Shown in pieces: positions 19,312-28,791 of a stretch of 64,000 nucleotides of DNA (positions are counted from its first letter, which is position 1; each line of letters opens with the position of its first letter). The stretch spans positions 62,001 to 126,000 of the forward strand of contig JAPLRF010000030.1 in NCBI GenBank assembly GCA_026399315.1, given 5' to 3'. The stretch is from Gammaproteobacteria bacterium. Its GTDB lineage: Bacteria > Pseudomonadota > Gammaproteobacteria > Coxiellales > Coxiellaceae. A program made the position numbers and the translations under genes. The notes below the pieces were generated by a model. It saw only the letters and a list, made by a program, of their open reading frames with translations. It made no database searches and had not been told where the DNA came from.

Positions 19312-20460
19312 CTAAGCTGGTGTTTCTCCGGCATTTTTACCCTCATGAAAATTGATATTTAAAAAATATTCAGCACACAGAAGCGCCATTATTTCTTTTG
19401 CAATATATTTTTTCGAATTTTTTTTAATTTCCGTGGCTTGCAATTCTTTGTTAATAAAAATAACTTCATTTTCGTCTGAATTAAATGGCGTTACATGCTC
19501 AGTCACTTGATTTGTAACAATCACATCCAGCTTCTTTTTTATTAATTTATTTTTTGCGTTGTTGATTGCAGATTCCGTTTCCAGTGAAAAACCAACGGTA
19601 AATGGCTTTTTAGGCAGACTGGCAACATCAGATAAAATATCTTTTGTTTGAACTAACGCTAATAAAAAATCAGACGATGTTTTTTTAATTTTATGATCAA
19701 TAATTTCAGCTGGCATGAAATCAGAAACAGCAGCACATCCAATAAAAATATCAGCTTTTGATATATTATTCATCACCGCATGATACATTTCATCTGCTGA
19801 TTTTACCGATATAAAATGATCGACAGTTGGTTTTTGCAATGCGGTGGGACCGCTAACCATTATCACAGTTGCGCTTAATTCAGTGCAAGCTTCTGCCATG
19901 GCATACCCCATTTTTCCGGAACTGTGATTACTAATAAACCGCACGGGGTCAATAGACTCAATAGTGGGTCCTGCGGTGATTAAAACTGTTTTTCCACGGA
20001 GGGGCGCATTATTGTTGTGATTTAAAATAGTATTAACGATTTCCTGAGGTTCTTGCATGCGGCCTTCACCGTAATCGCCACAGGCTTGTTCGCCCACTGC
20101 AGGTTGTAAAACTTCATAACCGTGTTTTCTAATTCGATTTATATTGTCTTGAACGATTGCGTTTTCCCACATATTTTTATTCATCGCTGGTGCTAATAAT
20201 ATTTTTTCAGTGGTTGCAAGACAAATGGTAGTTAATAAATCATCTGCAAAGCCAGCAGATAATTTTCCAATAATAGAGGCCGTTGCGGGTGCAATAACAA
20301 TAAGATCTGCCCATTTTGCAAGATCAATGTGCATCATAGGAGGATGGGTTATTAGAAGTGTTTTTGCATGCGCACTTGCATTATGGTGTCGATGTATTTT
20401 TGCTGGACTCATTGTTAAAATGCAATATTGCAGAAGATGATTACAATGCACAGAAAGCAT
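19312..20460 (-). pseudogene. coaBC: CoaBC (Dfp) lacking its N-terminal flavin-binding part
   Basis: CoaBC couples cysteine to 4'-phosphopantothenate and decarboxylates the product in coenzyme A synthesis. Present are the CoaC His in MMHIDLAKWADL, the APATASIIGKLSAGFADD segment, PAMNKNMW, the active-site Cys in QACGDYGEGRM, and the whole CoaB half (ITAGPTIESIDPVRFISNHS, IGCAAVSDFMP). The first 60-65 family residues, including the VSGGIAAYK flavin-binding start, are absent. Homology begins near 20365, and the codons before it (20366-20460) are antisense to a phage helicase fragment. The CoaC half should be dead; a functional copy must exist elsewhere if the pathway is used. Confidence 0.75.
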
Positions 20461-20540
20461 TTATTGAAAAATTGTGTGATTTTAAAAATAAATATGCTTG
20501 TCATGTGCACGTGATTGTGCACCCACGCAAAGGCTTGTAA
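20379..20540 (+). pseudogene. phage-type replicative helicase fragment
   Basis: On the plus strand an open stretch reads HYGVDVFLLDSLLKCNIAED, DYNAQKAFIEKLCDFKNKYA and CHVHVIVHPRKGL before TAA at 20538. FLLDSLLKC (Walker B-like) and HVHVIVHPRKG are characteristic of DnaB-type helicases of phages with primase-helicase proteins. Only about 54 codons remain, without a start or P-loop. It faces the truncated 5' end of coaBC, so the junction near 20365-20380 records a recombination between phage DNA and coaBC. Confidence 0.6.
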
Positions 20541-20663
20541 CAAGCCACCAGCCTTGATGCAGAACGGCTCGCATCCATGACCAACGAATAAATGCGATGT
20601 CAATTTTTGGGTTTTTCATTTGATTAATTTTCTGCTCATTATTAGGCACTATTAAGGATATTC

Positions 20664-21605
20664 CTACAATTTTTTAATATGTTTTTTAATGCGATCTAAA
20701 ATATCTAAAAATTTTGGCTGCTCGCCAAAGTAAATTGCAGATTTCTTTTCAAACTCAGATGCGTATAATTTTCTTGTACTGTCATCTGATAGTAAAAACG
20801 CTGCATTTTTCTTTATTTCCATTTCATCAGCAGCACGGAAACGTTTTTTCTTGTGGTTATAATAGTCATCAGTTCCAATAAAATCTAAAATACGTTTTTG
20901 ATTCAATAGTTGATAAATATCATAATAATGACGAAGAAAATTAATGGGCATTATTTTCTTTTCTTGTTGTAGGCGATACTTTGTTGAAATAGTTTGTAAT
21001 TTTTCAACAAAAGTATATTCAGGGCAGTAGCATGCAACATTTCGTGCTCGATTATCAATTACGGGTAAATTAAGTGAAATTGCTTTGTCGAGCGCCCACG
21101 ATGTAATATCACATGGAATAAATGGTCTTGTTTGATCAAATCCAAGCTCTAAAATAACACCCTCTTTAAGGCTAATATCGCCGCCAAAAAGTGAAGTGTA
21201 TTCAGCTTTGATGCCTGCATTACGCATTTTTCCTGATGTATCATCAAAATTAAACTCTCGGTAAAATCTCATGGCGGGGACATTCAGCGTTTTTGTAATA
21301 GTATCAAAAAACTGTTTTCTGCTTTCTATTTGAGCTGGTTTGTCGATATTTTTTCCTGTTTTTACTGCAGCATCATTTGGGTGAATTTGAATATCGATAT
21401 CTTCACTGAAGCGTTCAATTATGTTGAATCCTTTGGAAAGAGAAGTGCCGCCTTTTAATTCAAATTGAAATCCTCGCTGTTGGATTCCCCAAAGACAATG
21501 CATGAGCCAATAATCTTTTTCTATAATTGTAGGCAGTAATTGTTGCTCATCAGAAACTACCTGTAGAAGTTCTTTTATATTAGGAAGCAGATGTAGAAAT
21601 TGCAT
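20664..21605 (-). CDS. AbiEii/AbiGii-family nucleotidyltransferase toxin
   Basis: A 313-residue DUF1814-family nucleotidyltransferase, the toxin of AbiE-type systems. The signature ELKGGTSLSKGFNIIERFSE followed by DIDIQI supplies the GGTSLSK motif and acidic residues; YTFVEKLQTISTKY is the conserved C-terminal Lys region. It overlaps the upstream antitoxin by 26 bases, implying tight translational coupling. AbiE systems abort phage infection and stabilise elements through transfer of nucleotides to tRNA by the toxin; for this copy that is family knowledge. Length and motifs appear intact. Confidence 0.88.
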   Translation of the reverse strand: MQFLHLLPNIKELLQVVSDEQQLLPTIIEKDYWLMHCLWGIQQRGFQFELKGGTSLSKGFNIIERFSEDIDIQIHPNDAAVKTGKNIDKPAQIESRKQFFDTITKTLNVPAMRFYREFNFDDTSGKMRNAGIKAEYTSLFGGDISLKEGVILELGFDQTRPFIPCDITSWALDKAISLNLPVIDNRARNVACYCPEYTFVEKLQTISTKYRLQQEKKIMPINFLRHYYDIYQLLNQKRILDFIGTDDYYNHKKKRFRAADEMEIKKNAAFLLSDDSTRKLYASEFEKKSAIYFGEQPKFLDILDRIKKHIKKL

Positions 21606-22185
21606 GATCGCTTATCGCCTTAAAAAATTTTTTGGTGCTTACTTTCCCATATTTTTTTGCCAGCAAGAAAACGTTGGCTTGATCAAAATTTGTCATAATA
21701 TTTTGTATTCTTTCTTTCAAAGAAAAAGTATCTTCGGCCAGCTCATTTATATTATTGAGTAAATCAACCAGTAAAAATTCTCGGGTTAGTTTTTTTGGGA
21801 ACCCTCTATTAGATCTTCGGAAATCAAATTCTTTATTTCCTAATTTGAAAATACCATGTCGTTTATTGTTTAAAACAATAACGCGATTGTACAGCTGTGT
21901 TAATCCAAGTTCTAAGGAATTATATTGATTCCAGGAATATAGTAAAAATTGATTATCGCGTAGAAAGCAGCGAACCAATTCTTTGTCATCAGGAGGCAAT
22001 ACGCCAAAAGCAGATAGTGCGGGCTTGTAATAGATGCCGCTTGATAATTTTTTTAATTCCCCTTGTTTAACTAAAATTCCCAGATCTCTATCCAGCGCAG
22101 TTGAAAAGGACAATAACATATCTCGACGATAAACATGGCCGCTTTTTAGATGAGACTGTAGGTTTTCATAGGTATAAGTATCCAT
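21580..22185 (-). CDS. AbiEi-like antitoxin (DUF6088-like)
   Basis: A 201-residue protein with an N-terminal winged-helix (YRRDMLLSFSTALDRDLGIL, LKKLSSGIYYKP) like AbiEi antitoxins, which repress the operon and counter the AbiEii toxin. It is immediately upstream of, and overlaps, the toxin. The ATG at 22185 has no ribosome-binding site, and the predicted promoter places the transcript start at or within a few bases of the ATG, so the mRNA may be leaderless. Confidence 0.75.
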   Translation of the reverse strand: MDTYTYENLQSHLKSGHVYRRDMLLSFSTALDRDLGILVKQGELKKLSSGIYYKPALSAFGVLPPDDKELVRCFLRDNQFLLYSWNQYNSLELGLTQLYNRVIVLNNKRHGIFKLGNKEFDFRRSNRGFPKKLTREFLLVDLLNNINELAEDTFSLKERIQNIMTNFDQANVFLLAKKYGKVSTKKFFKAISDHAISTSAS

Positions 22186-22191
22186 AAGGGC

Positions 22192-22220
22192 AGTATAGTA
22201 CCACCTTATAGAATTGACAA
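22192..22220 (-). promoter_or_regulatory. promoter of the AbiE-like operon
   Basis: On the minus strand TTGTCA (22220-22215) and TATACT (22197-22192) are 17 bases apart. The -10 ends six bases before the ATG at 22185, so transcription should begin at about the start codon. Confidence 0.65.
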
Positions 22221-22486
22221 TATTTTAATTAAAAATTCATGCAGAAATTGTTGGGGAAACGGATTTTACGTTACAATTTTAGATGTCAAAATTTGGGGGT
22301 GCAAGTCCAAATAGAAGAACTTAATATGTTGAATTTGAAAGGAATTTTTGCTTATGGGCAATAACGTGTTTTTACATCATGATCAGATTATATGAATTTA
22401 CGTGACAAATTCCCTACATGGGGGAGCAGCGGCGAGGAGATTGTTTGATAAAATCTCATACAACATGCTGAATATTAAAGAAAATA
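22221..22486. other. non-coding right edge of the island
   Basis: I see no gene longer than a few tens of codons. The right copy of the island-end repeat lies at 22399-22420. A short plus-strand reading ending in LNMLNLKGIFAYGQ (stop at about 22363) might be the tail of a lost gene, but it is too short to assign. Confidence 0.35.
22399..22420 (+). repeat. right copy of the 22-bp island-end direct repeat
   Basis: It differs from 11266-11287 by one base and has the same orientation. It lies 66 bp inside the tRNA 3' end. Confidence 0.6.
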
Positions 22487-22563
<77 letters not shown>

Positions 22564-22613
22564 GCGCTCTGTTTATCACACGAAACTCGCAAAAAAAATC
22601 CCATCGCAAGAAT

Positions 22614-22645
22614 CGCGCGAGGGCTACCGCCCCCGCTTCTGTGCT
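22614..22645. repeat. REP-like palindromic element downstream of rpoD
   Basis: Opposite-orientation copy of the element at 7644-7673: a CGCGAGGGC arm, a short loop, CCCCCGC arm and CTTCTGTGCT. It lies between rpoD and tRNA-Ile. Confidence 0.55.
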
Positions 22646-22679
22646 ACATTCACAAACACATCGCTACATCATGTGCGTA

Positions 22680-24683
22680 CTACTTCTCACCTTCCTGATC
22701 CAAGAAGCTTTGCAGCTTCTCAGCGCGGGTAGGATGACGCAATTTACGCAAGGCTTTTGCTTCAATTTGACGGATCCGTTCACGGGTCACATCAAACTGC
22801 TTACCCACTTCTTCCAATGTATGGTCGGTATTCATATCAATACCAAAACGCATACGCAATACTTTCGCTTCGCGAGGCGTTAAGCTGGATAATACTTCAC
22901 GCATGGCTTCACGTAAACCAGAAGATGTTGCAAAATCAATGGGCGACTCAATATTCGTGTCTTCGATGAAATCACCCAAGCTCGAATCTTCATCTTCACC
23001 AATCGGTGTTTCCATAGAAATAGGTTCTTTCGCAATTTTTAACACCTTGCGAATTTTATCTTCCGGCATATCCATGTGCTTACTGAGTTCTTCTGGGGTT
23101 GGCTCAGTGCCTGTTTCCTGCATTAATTGTCGGCTAATACGGATCGTTTCAATCATATGAACAGGAATGCGAATCGTGCGCGCTTGATCGGCGATTGATC
23201 GTGTAATCGCTTGCCGAATCCACCATGTTGCGTATGTTGAAAATTTATAACCACGACGATATTCAAATTTATCAACCGCTTTCATTAAACCAATATTACC
23301 TTCTTGAATTAAATCTAGAAATTGCAATCCGCGGTTTGTGTATTTTTTTGCAATCGAGATAACCAAACGTAAATTCGCCTCGATCATTTCCTTTTTTGCT
23401 CTGCGCGATTTTGCTTCGCCAATCGAAACGCGGCGATTAATTTCTTTAATTTCAGGAATGCTTAAATTGCTCGATTCTTCAATCAAGGCCAATTTCTTTT
23501 GTGCACGATGAATTTCTTTTTTGAAGTCAGCCAATGTTTTTGCTTTGGGATTTGCTTTAACATAGGTATCAACCCACTGCAAATTCGATTCATTACCCGC
23601 AAAAGAATGGACAAAATCTTTACGGGGTAATTTTGCATCGACAACACAATGACGCATGACAAGTCGTTCCTGCTCGCGGGTTTCACGTAACAAATTACGT
23701 AATTTCATTGTTTGACGCACGAACTGTTTAATCGACAATTTAAATTTCGAATAATGTTCAGAAACCGCATCGCGACATTTACCGGTGGTTTTATGTTGCT
23801 TGCCGTATTTTTTAATCGCTGCTAAATATTTTTCAAACAGGACTTCAAGCATTGCCATTTGTTCTGCAGTGTAAATTGGGTCTGGTCCACCATCCCCAAA
23901 TGCATCTTCTTCATCATCCGACGCGCCCGCTATAATTTCTTCGTCTTCTTTGTCTTTTTCTTTATCTTCATCATCTTCTTCGTCAATTTTGACTTTCGAT
24001 GCATCTGTTGATTTTGCCTTTAACTTTGCCGCAGCCGCTGCAGCAATGATCAGCAACTCTTCTTCTTCCGCCAATGCCGCCAACTCTAATACTTTTTCTT
24101 TGGCCAATTTTGCAGCGGCAACGATTTGGGCTTTTGCAGCTGTTTCTTCTTCTGTTTCAAAATAACCAGAGATGATATCGCTTAAGCGTCCTTCCAATGC
24201 CACTATTTTATGATAACGCTTGATAAATGATTCTATAATTTCAGGGTAATAAACCAACGCGCCCATGACCTGCCGAATACCGGTTTCAATCCGTTTTGCA
24301 ATTTCGATTTCGCCTTCGCGTGTTAACAGCTCAACACTACCCATCTCCCGCATATACATACGAACAGGATCAGTCGTGCGATTTTCTGTTGCGATGGCTT
24401 CGATTACTTCCGTGATTTCTTCTTCGTCATCATCATTGCTGTCTAATAAAAGTTCATCATTGTCAGGTGGCACCTCATAAACACGGATACCCATTTCATT
24501 CAAGCGATCAATGATACTTTCCAGCTGATTAGGGTCAACAAAGTCAGCGGGCAATAAATTCAATAAATCTTCATGGGTGAGATACCCTTTTCGCTTTGCT
24601 TCTTGCGTCAACGCGTTAAAACCGGAGTTTCCAGAAGAGGTGGATTGCGATGCCTGAGGGGAAACGATAATTTTTGATGCCAT
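22680..24683 (-). CDS. rpoD: RNA polymerase sigma-70 factor RpoD
   Basis: The primary sigma factor, 667 residues. Region 1.1 is at the N-terminus, region 1.2 in [20 protein letters not shown], regions 2.1-2.4 in [40 protein letters not shown] and [14 protein letters not shown], region 3 in [17 protein letters not shown], and region 4.2 in [20 protein letters not shown]. It is longer than the E. coli protein because the non-conserved region holds an Ala-rich stretch ([16 protein letters not shown]) and an acidic tract ([16 protein letters not shown]). It ends the dnaG-rpoD segment 80 bp after dnaG, with tRNA-Ile downstream. Confidence 0.97.
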   Translation of the reverse strand: MASKIIVSPQASQSTSSGNSGFNALTQEAKRKGYLTHEDLLNLLPADFVDPNQLESIIDRLNEMGIRVYEVPPDNDELLLDSNDDDEEEITEVIEAIATENRTTDPVRMYMREMGSVELLTREGEIEIAKRIETGIRQVMGALVYYPEIIESFIKRYHKIVALEGRLSDIISGYFETEEETAAKAQIVAAAKLAKEKVLELAALAEEEELLIIAAAAAAKLKAKSTDASKVKIDEEDDEDKEKDKEDEEIIAGASDDEEDAFGDGGPDPIYTAEQMAMLEVLFEKYLAAIKKYGKQHKTTGKCRDAVSEHYSKFKLSIKQFVRQTMKLRNLLRETREQERLVMRHCVVDAKLPRKDFVHSFAGNESNLQWVDTYVKANPKAKTLADFKKEIHRAQKKLALIEESSNLSIPEIKEINRRVSIGEAKSRRAKKEMIEANLRLVISIAKKYTNRGLQFLDLIQEGNIGLMKAVDKFEYRRGYKFSTYATWWIRQAITRSIADQARTIRIPVHMIETIRISRQLMQETGTEPTPEELSKHMDMPEDKIRKVLKIAKEPISMETPIGEDEDSSLGDFIEDTNIESPIDFATSSGLREAMREVLSSLTPREAKVLRMRFGIDMNTDHTLEEVGKQFDVTRERIRQIEAKALRKLRHPTRAEKLQSFLDQEGEK

Positions 24684-24763
24684 GGAAACTTAACTCGCTG
24701 ATTATTCGTGCTGTTTAACAAACCCAGTATTCTAGCGCCTGAGCTTGTTTTACGCCAGCGTTT

Positions 24764-26524
24764 TCAATCAAGCAATATCGTCGCTGCTTGTTTTTTTGCC
24801 AACAACAATTGTAATAACTGTTTTTCATCCAAACTCAATTCACTTTGTTTCGCCTTCGCAATCAAAACAGATAATTGATACGCCTGATCTTGCTCATGCA
24901 AACGCTGTAGCGCACCCACAAATTCTGCAACATAACCCTCAGCAGGAATTTTCAAGGGCAATGCGGCCACTTTAACAAGCAAGGAACGCTCAGCCGCATC
25001 ATCAATATCTTCTAATAATTCACCCAAATGGTGGTATGCATTTTTTTGACAACGCTCAATTAAACTCAATAATAATATTTTTTCTTGTGTTTGTTCGCTG
25101 TGACTAAATGACAGAACATGCAAAGCTTCTTGCGCCAATGAAGGTTGCTGTAATAATAATTGGATGGCGATTTTTGCAGGATTTAATTTTGTATGCGATC
25201 GACGCGGGGCAACTGCTGCACTCACCATTGGCGCGCGCTCAGTATTTGTTTTATGCGAAAATGCCGTAATATCGGCACGCTGAATACTGAGTTTATTAGC
25301 CAGCTGATCCAATAATAAATTGCGATAAATCCCTTCAGGCATCGTATTAATATGTTCATTGGCTGTTTTAGCAAAAGCCGCTTTTCCCGCAATTGAATCA
25401 CTGGGGAATTCTTTTTCTAATTCGTCAAAAAATACCGCTGGCAATGCCGTGGCGTGATCAATTAATTTTTCAAATTCACCCTGCCCGATTTTTTTAACCA
25501 AGCTGTCTGGGTCTTCTGTTTGCGGTAAAAATAAAAAACGAATATTTAATCCATCGCGCAACAACGGCAAGCTGAACAATAATGCTTTCCATGCGGCTTT
25601 TTGCCCAGCGCCATCACCATCAAAACAAAAAACAATATCGCTTGTGTAGCGCAATAATAATTGAATGTGTTTGCTATTTAATGCCGTACCCAGCGTAGCA
25701 ACTGCATAATTAATATTATATTGTGCCAATGAAATCACATCTAAATACCCTTCAACCACTAAAGCGCGTTGCAATTTACGGTGATGCTGACACACTTCGT
25801 ATAAACCATACAATGTTTGATTTTTATGGAATACAGGCGTTTCGGGTGAATTCAAATACTTGGGAATTTCATTGGTTAATGTGCGCCCGCCAAATCCAAT
25901 GGTGCGTCCGCGCACATCGCGAATCGGAAACAAAATGCGATCACGAAAACGATCATAATGCCGATTTTCTTTCGGAATCAATAATCCTGCGGTTGCCAAT
26001 AATTCACGTTCGCTTTTATCTTTCCCCAAAGCAAGCGACAAAAATTCCCAAGCATTGGGCGCATAACCCACGCCAAATTCTTTTGCAATCTGCCCTGTTA
26101 ATCCGCGATTTTTGAGATAATCAATGGCGGAGGGTGACTTCTTCAATTCTTTTTCATAAAGGACTTGGGCGTGATGCAACACAGTATAAAGCGCTTCATT
26201 TTGTGATGTTTCAGCGCTGCCTGCCTCAATTGGTACTTGCAAGCCTAATTGATTCGCCAGATCAGTTATTGCATCAACAAAAGACAAGTGATCGTATTCC
26301 AATAAAAAACCAATGACATTGCCATGTGCGCCACATCCAAAACAATAATAAAACTGCTTGGATTGACTCACAGAAAATGAAGGGGTTTTTTCGGAATGGA
26401 AGGGGCAACATGCTGTGTGAGTGTGGCCATGCTTTTTCAATTCAATGCGCGCGCCAATCACGCCGACAATGTCTGTTCGAGCAACGACGTCTTGGATAAA
26501 AGATTTAGGGATTAGGTTTTTCAT
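24764..26524 (-). CDS. dnaG: DNA primase DnaG
   Basis: Synthesises RNA primers at the replication fork. The 586-residue protein has the N-terminal CHC2 zinc finger (CCPFHSEKTPSFSVS, FYYCFGCGAHGNVIGFL), the TOPRIM domain (VVEGYLDVISLAQY, VFCFDGDGAGQKAAWKAL) and a C-terminal DnaB-binding helical region. It precedes rpoD as in other gammaproteobacteria. Its upstream partner yqeY is about 4.1 kb away because of the intervening plus-strand genes, so dnaG must now be transcribed from the 26525-26754 region. Confidence 0.97.
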   Translation of the reverse strand: MKNLIPKSFIQDVVARTDIVGVIGARIELKKHGHTHTACCPFHSEKTPSFSVSQSKQFYYCFGCGAHGNVIGFLLEYDHLSFVDAITDLANQLGLQVPIEAGSAETSQNEALYTVLHHAQVLYEKELKKSPSAIDYLKNRGLTGQIAKEFGVGYAPNAWEFLSLALGKDKSERELLATAGLLIPKENRHYDRFRDRILFPIRDVRGRTIGFGGRTLTNEIPKYLNSPETPVFHKNQTLYGLYEVCQHHRKLQRALVVEGYLDVISLAQYNINYAVATLGTALNSKHIQLLLRYTSDIVFCFDGDGAGQKAAWKALLFSLPLLRDGLNIRFLFLPQTEDPDSLVKKIGQGEFEKLIDHATALPAVFFDELEKEFPSDSIAGKAAFAKTANEHINTMPEGIYRNLLLDQLANKLSIQRADITAFSHKTNTERAPMVSAAVAPRRSHTKLNPAKIAIQLLLQQPSLAQEALHVLSFSHSEQTQEKILLLSLIERCQKNAYHHLGELLEDIDDAAERSLLVKVAALPLKIPAEGYVAEFVGALQRLHEQDQAYQLSVLIAKAKQSELSLDEKQLLQLLLAKKQAATILLD

Positions 26525-26754
26525 CGTGATAGTGTAACGGATTTGAGGTGCTTAGGCATTACTATCGCGCACAATATTCGGGGCACGCGGTCGCTATCGC
26601 ATCCGCTTTCATTCACGCAATCAATTACTCAAATAAAGTTGAGAACGCCATCAGTTTGGTGATTTTATAAACAAGTATCTGTGTTGTTTAAGGTTATCTT
26701 AATATTTGACCCGTAGAATTAAGGGTAGGTTCACTATTCTAATGGAGTCATTTT

Positions 26755-28608
26755 ATGTCACGCGATGCTGAAAAAAATTTTATTGAAGCAAAATTTTCCT
26801 ACATTCGCGTGCTTTTGGATCAAGAATATAACATTACTGTATCCGAAGACCAAAATCCGTGGTGCATATTGTTTGAAATGAAAGATACTGATCGTATGCT
26901 CAAAATCACTTCTGAACTGCAAAGCAAATACAGGCAGAGCCCTACTTTTGAAGAATTATTGGAAACAGATGCGCTTAGTTTATTATTTAGTGCACCTTGT
27001 GATAATAACAGTGAAACAGAAAAGACCCTGTTTAGATTTATAAATAATATTATTAGAACGGCGAACCTTGATCGCACTCCTTTAAACGAAAAATCAAACA
27101 ACATGCTGAGACACCTAGCAACGATACTTTCAGTAAACTTACATTTAAATGAAAAAAATGATTGTATTTTGAATGTTTTAGAGTTGATGATCGCAAAATC
27201 AAGCACAGAAACCTTAGCAACGCAACTCACTGAAAATCCTGGACGTGCAGAAAATGCTTTACATCTTTTAGTAACTGCGCTTAAAACAAGCATGGAAAAA
27301 GAAAAATCGACTGAAACAACAAAAATTTTAGCGCTTATAACGGCAATAATAGAAAAGCACACTGTGGCCGGACTTACAAAAAATATCACTGAAAAAAGAA
27401 CTGTGGAGAGTGACTGGAATAAAAATAATATTATTTGCACACTATCATCGGCGATATTGTCAGCTGAGAAAAAAAATAAACAGGGTAATGTTCAAGCAAT
27501 ATTAACCATTGCAACCAAGCTCATTAATAAATGTGATGAGGTTGATTTATCAGAGATAATTACTTTAAGCATAAAGGGGTATTCTAACCAAAATCCAATG
27601 CATATGCTAACGGCCTCACTGAACGAATCAATAAAATCCAATGGAGCAACACAAGATATTATAAATTTTTTATCGCTATTGATTTCGAAATGCAATCAGA
27701 AATCCATAAGCGCCTCAATGACAGAAAAAAGAACGCGGGGTGAAATTCCTGATGTAACGCCCACTCTTTATTTATTGGATGCTGTACGGACATCATTTAA
27801 CATGGAACTGCCAATTGCAGAATCAATTCTTAGTTTACTCGAGACAATATTTAGTCATATTGATGATGATGCATTATTAAATCTAATTCCTGATCCGAAA
27901 ACACGGAGTGCTTACACCGATATTTTCTTAAAGCTTATTTCTATTCATTTTTATGCTCCAAATAGCACCAAGGCACAAAATATCATCATACAAAAGATTG
28001 AACGTCTTTCTTCAAAGTGTGATTGCGTTAATGCAATCAACGATTGCAAGGGATCTTCAAAAAAATATCGGGTGACAACAAGCTGGAATGCGCTACATCA
28101 AATTATAATGGATGCGGAAGCAAAAAAATCAAAAGAAAAATTAAATATTCTATTGAGCGGCTATCTAACTGATTTGAGACACCCTGAAAAGGAAGTGCTA
28201 GGATCATTTGAAGCAGTAATTGAAAATGAAAATGATACAAGTAGGCACACGACATTAAAGGTAATCATGACGCTTGCTTCGGAATTTTTAACTGCTGCAA
28301 GTGTGTTGCCTGCCTATGCTGTAACGGAAGCAAATAGAAAACAAACGCAGCGCGCTAGAGATGCTGTCAAAACGGCTTACAACACTTTTAATGAAACAAC
28401 AAATATACTCGACCCAGCGCCAAAAGCATTATTACAAGCGTTTATTGGCCGTATTGATGAACACTGCGCATCATTACGGTCAAGATTGACGATAGTGGTT
28501 GTTGAAGCACCAGTACAAACGGGAAATGGTGGGTTTTTTGCTAGATTTCGTAGCAAGACTGTAAAAGAACCCAGTGATACAGAGCTCAAGGCGTTTAATA
28601 ATGCGTGA
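26755..28608 (+). CDS. hypothetical alpha-solenoid repeat protein
   Basis: A 617-residue protein not recognised, starting at an ATG with GGAG eight bases upstream. Residues about 117-388 comprise five degenerate helical repeats of 51-58 residues. Each has a HLL-A---S entry helix, an IL-L---II-K second helix and a linker; TEKRT recurs at 212-216 and 323-327. This pattern indicates an alpha-solenoid of the kind found in protein-protein scaffolds and secreted effectors. It has no signal peptide or membrane helix; the C-terminus is basic (FFARFRSKTVKEPSD). It is divergent from dnaG and part of the block that splits rpsU-yqeY from dnaG-rpoD. Confidence 0.75.
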   Translation: MSRDAEKNFIEAKFSYIRVLLDQEYNITVSEDQNPWCILFEMKDTDRMLKITSELQSKYRQSPTFEELLETDALSLLFSAPCDNNSETEKTLFRFINNIIRTANLDRTPLNEKSNNMLRHLATILSVNLHLNEKNDCILNVLELMIAKSSTETLATQLTENPGRAENALHLLVTALKTSMEKEKSTETTKILALITAIIEKHTVAGLTKNITEKRTVESDWNKNNIICTLSSAILSAEKKNKQGNVQAILTIATKLINKCDEVDLSEIITLSIKGYSNQNPMHMLTASLNESIKSNGATQDIINFLSLLISKCNQKSISASMTEKRTRGEIPDVTPTLYLLDAVRTSFNMELPIAESILSLLETIFSHIDDDALLNLIPDPKTRSAYTDIFLKLISIHFYAPNSTKAQNIIIQKIERLSSKCDCVNAINDCKGSSKKYRVTTSWNALHQIIMDAEAKKSKEKLNILLSGYLTDLRHPEKEVLGSFEAVIENENDTSRHTTLKVIMTLASEFLTAASVLPAYAVTEANRKQTQRARDAVKTAYNTFNETTNILDPAPKALLQAFIGRIDEHCASLRSRLTIVVVEAPVQTGNGGFFARFRSKTVKEPSDTELKAFNNA

Positions 28609-28618
28609 TATTCATATA

Positions 28619-28754
28619 CTTTCGCGCCAGTGAATGAGCACGGATGTGCTGGCGTTAGCCAGTACGAAGAATCAGAAACACCTTATTTATGAGCGTAAAA
28701 TTTCTCGCCACCTGCTAACGCGGGGGCTTCCGTACTCATTCACTAGCGCAAAAG
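28619..28754. repeat. 136-bp element with 26-bp imperfect inverted ends
   Basis: 28619-28644 and the reverse complement of 28729-28754 match at 23 of 26 positions (core AGTGAATGAG). GCGTTAGC and GCTAACGC add an inner palindrome. It could be a miniature transposon remnant or a bidirectional hairpin. No coding sequence is seen inside. Confidence 0.55.
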
Positions 28755-28791
28755 AATACCAGTATCGCGCATTGCATAAACATTAAAGCGC

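Larger units (their letters stand above)
11118..22486. mobile_element. degenerate genomic island integrated at tRNA-Ile(CAU)
   Basis: The intact tRNA-Ile gene lies at 22487-22563 (minus). A 45-bp identical copy of its 3' part lies at 11118-11162 in the same orientation, the footprint left when a tyrosine integrase inserts at a tRNA 3' end. Between them are an unknown three-gene operon, an integrase C-terminal stub, HigBA-like and AbiE-like toxin-antitoxin pairs and fragments of a phosphatase, coaBC and a phage helicase. No intact integrase is visible, so the island is probably immobile. Two 22-bp near-identical direct repeats (11266-11287 and 22399-22420) lie just inside the ends. Confidence 0.75.

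Noticed and set aside
22221-22486. Group II intron or riboswitch near GGGGGTGCAAGTCC
   Set aside because: Only a short resemblance to the GTGCGAC-like start of introns; no reverse transcriptase or conserved domain V nearby.
23950-24480. Ser/Ala-rich plus-strand frames inside rpoD
   Set aside because: They are reverse-strand shadows of the acidic and Ala-rich RpoD insertion.
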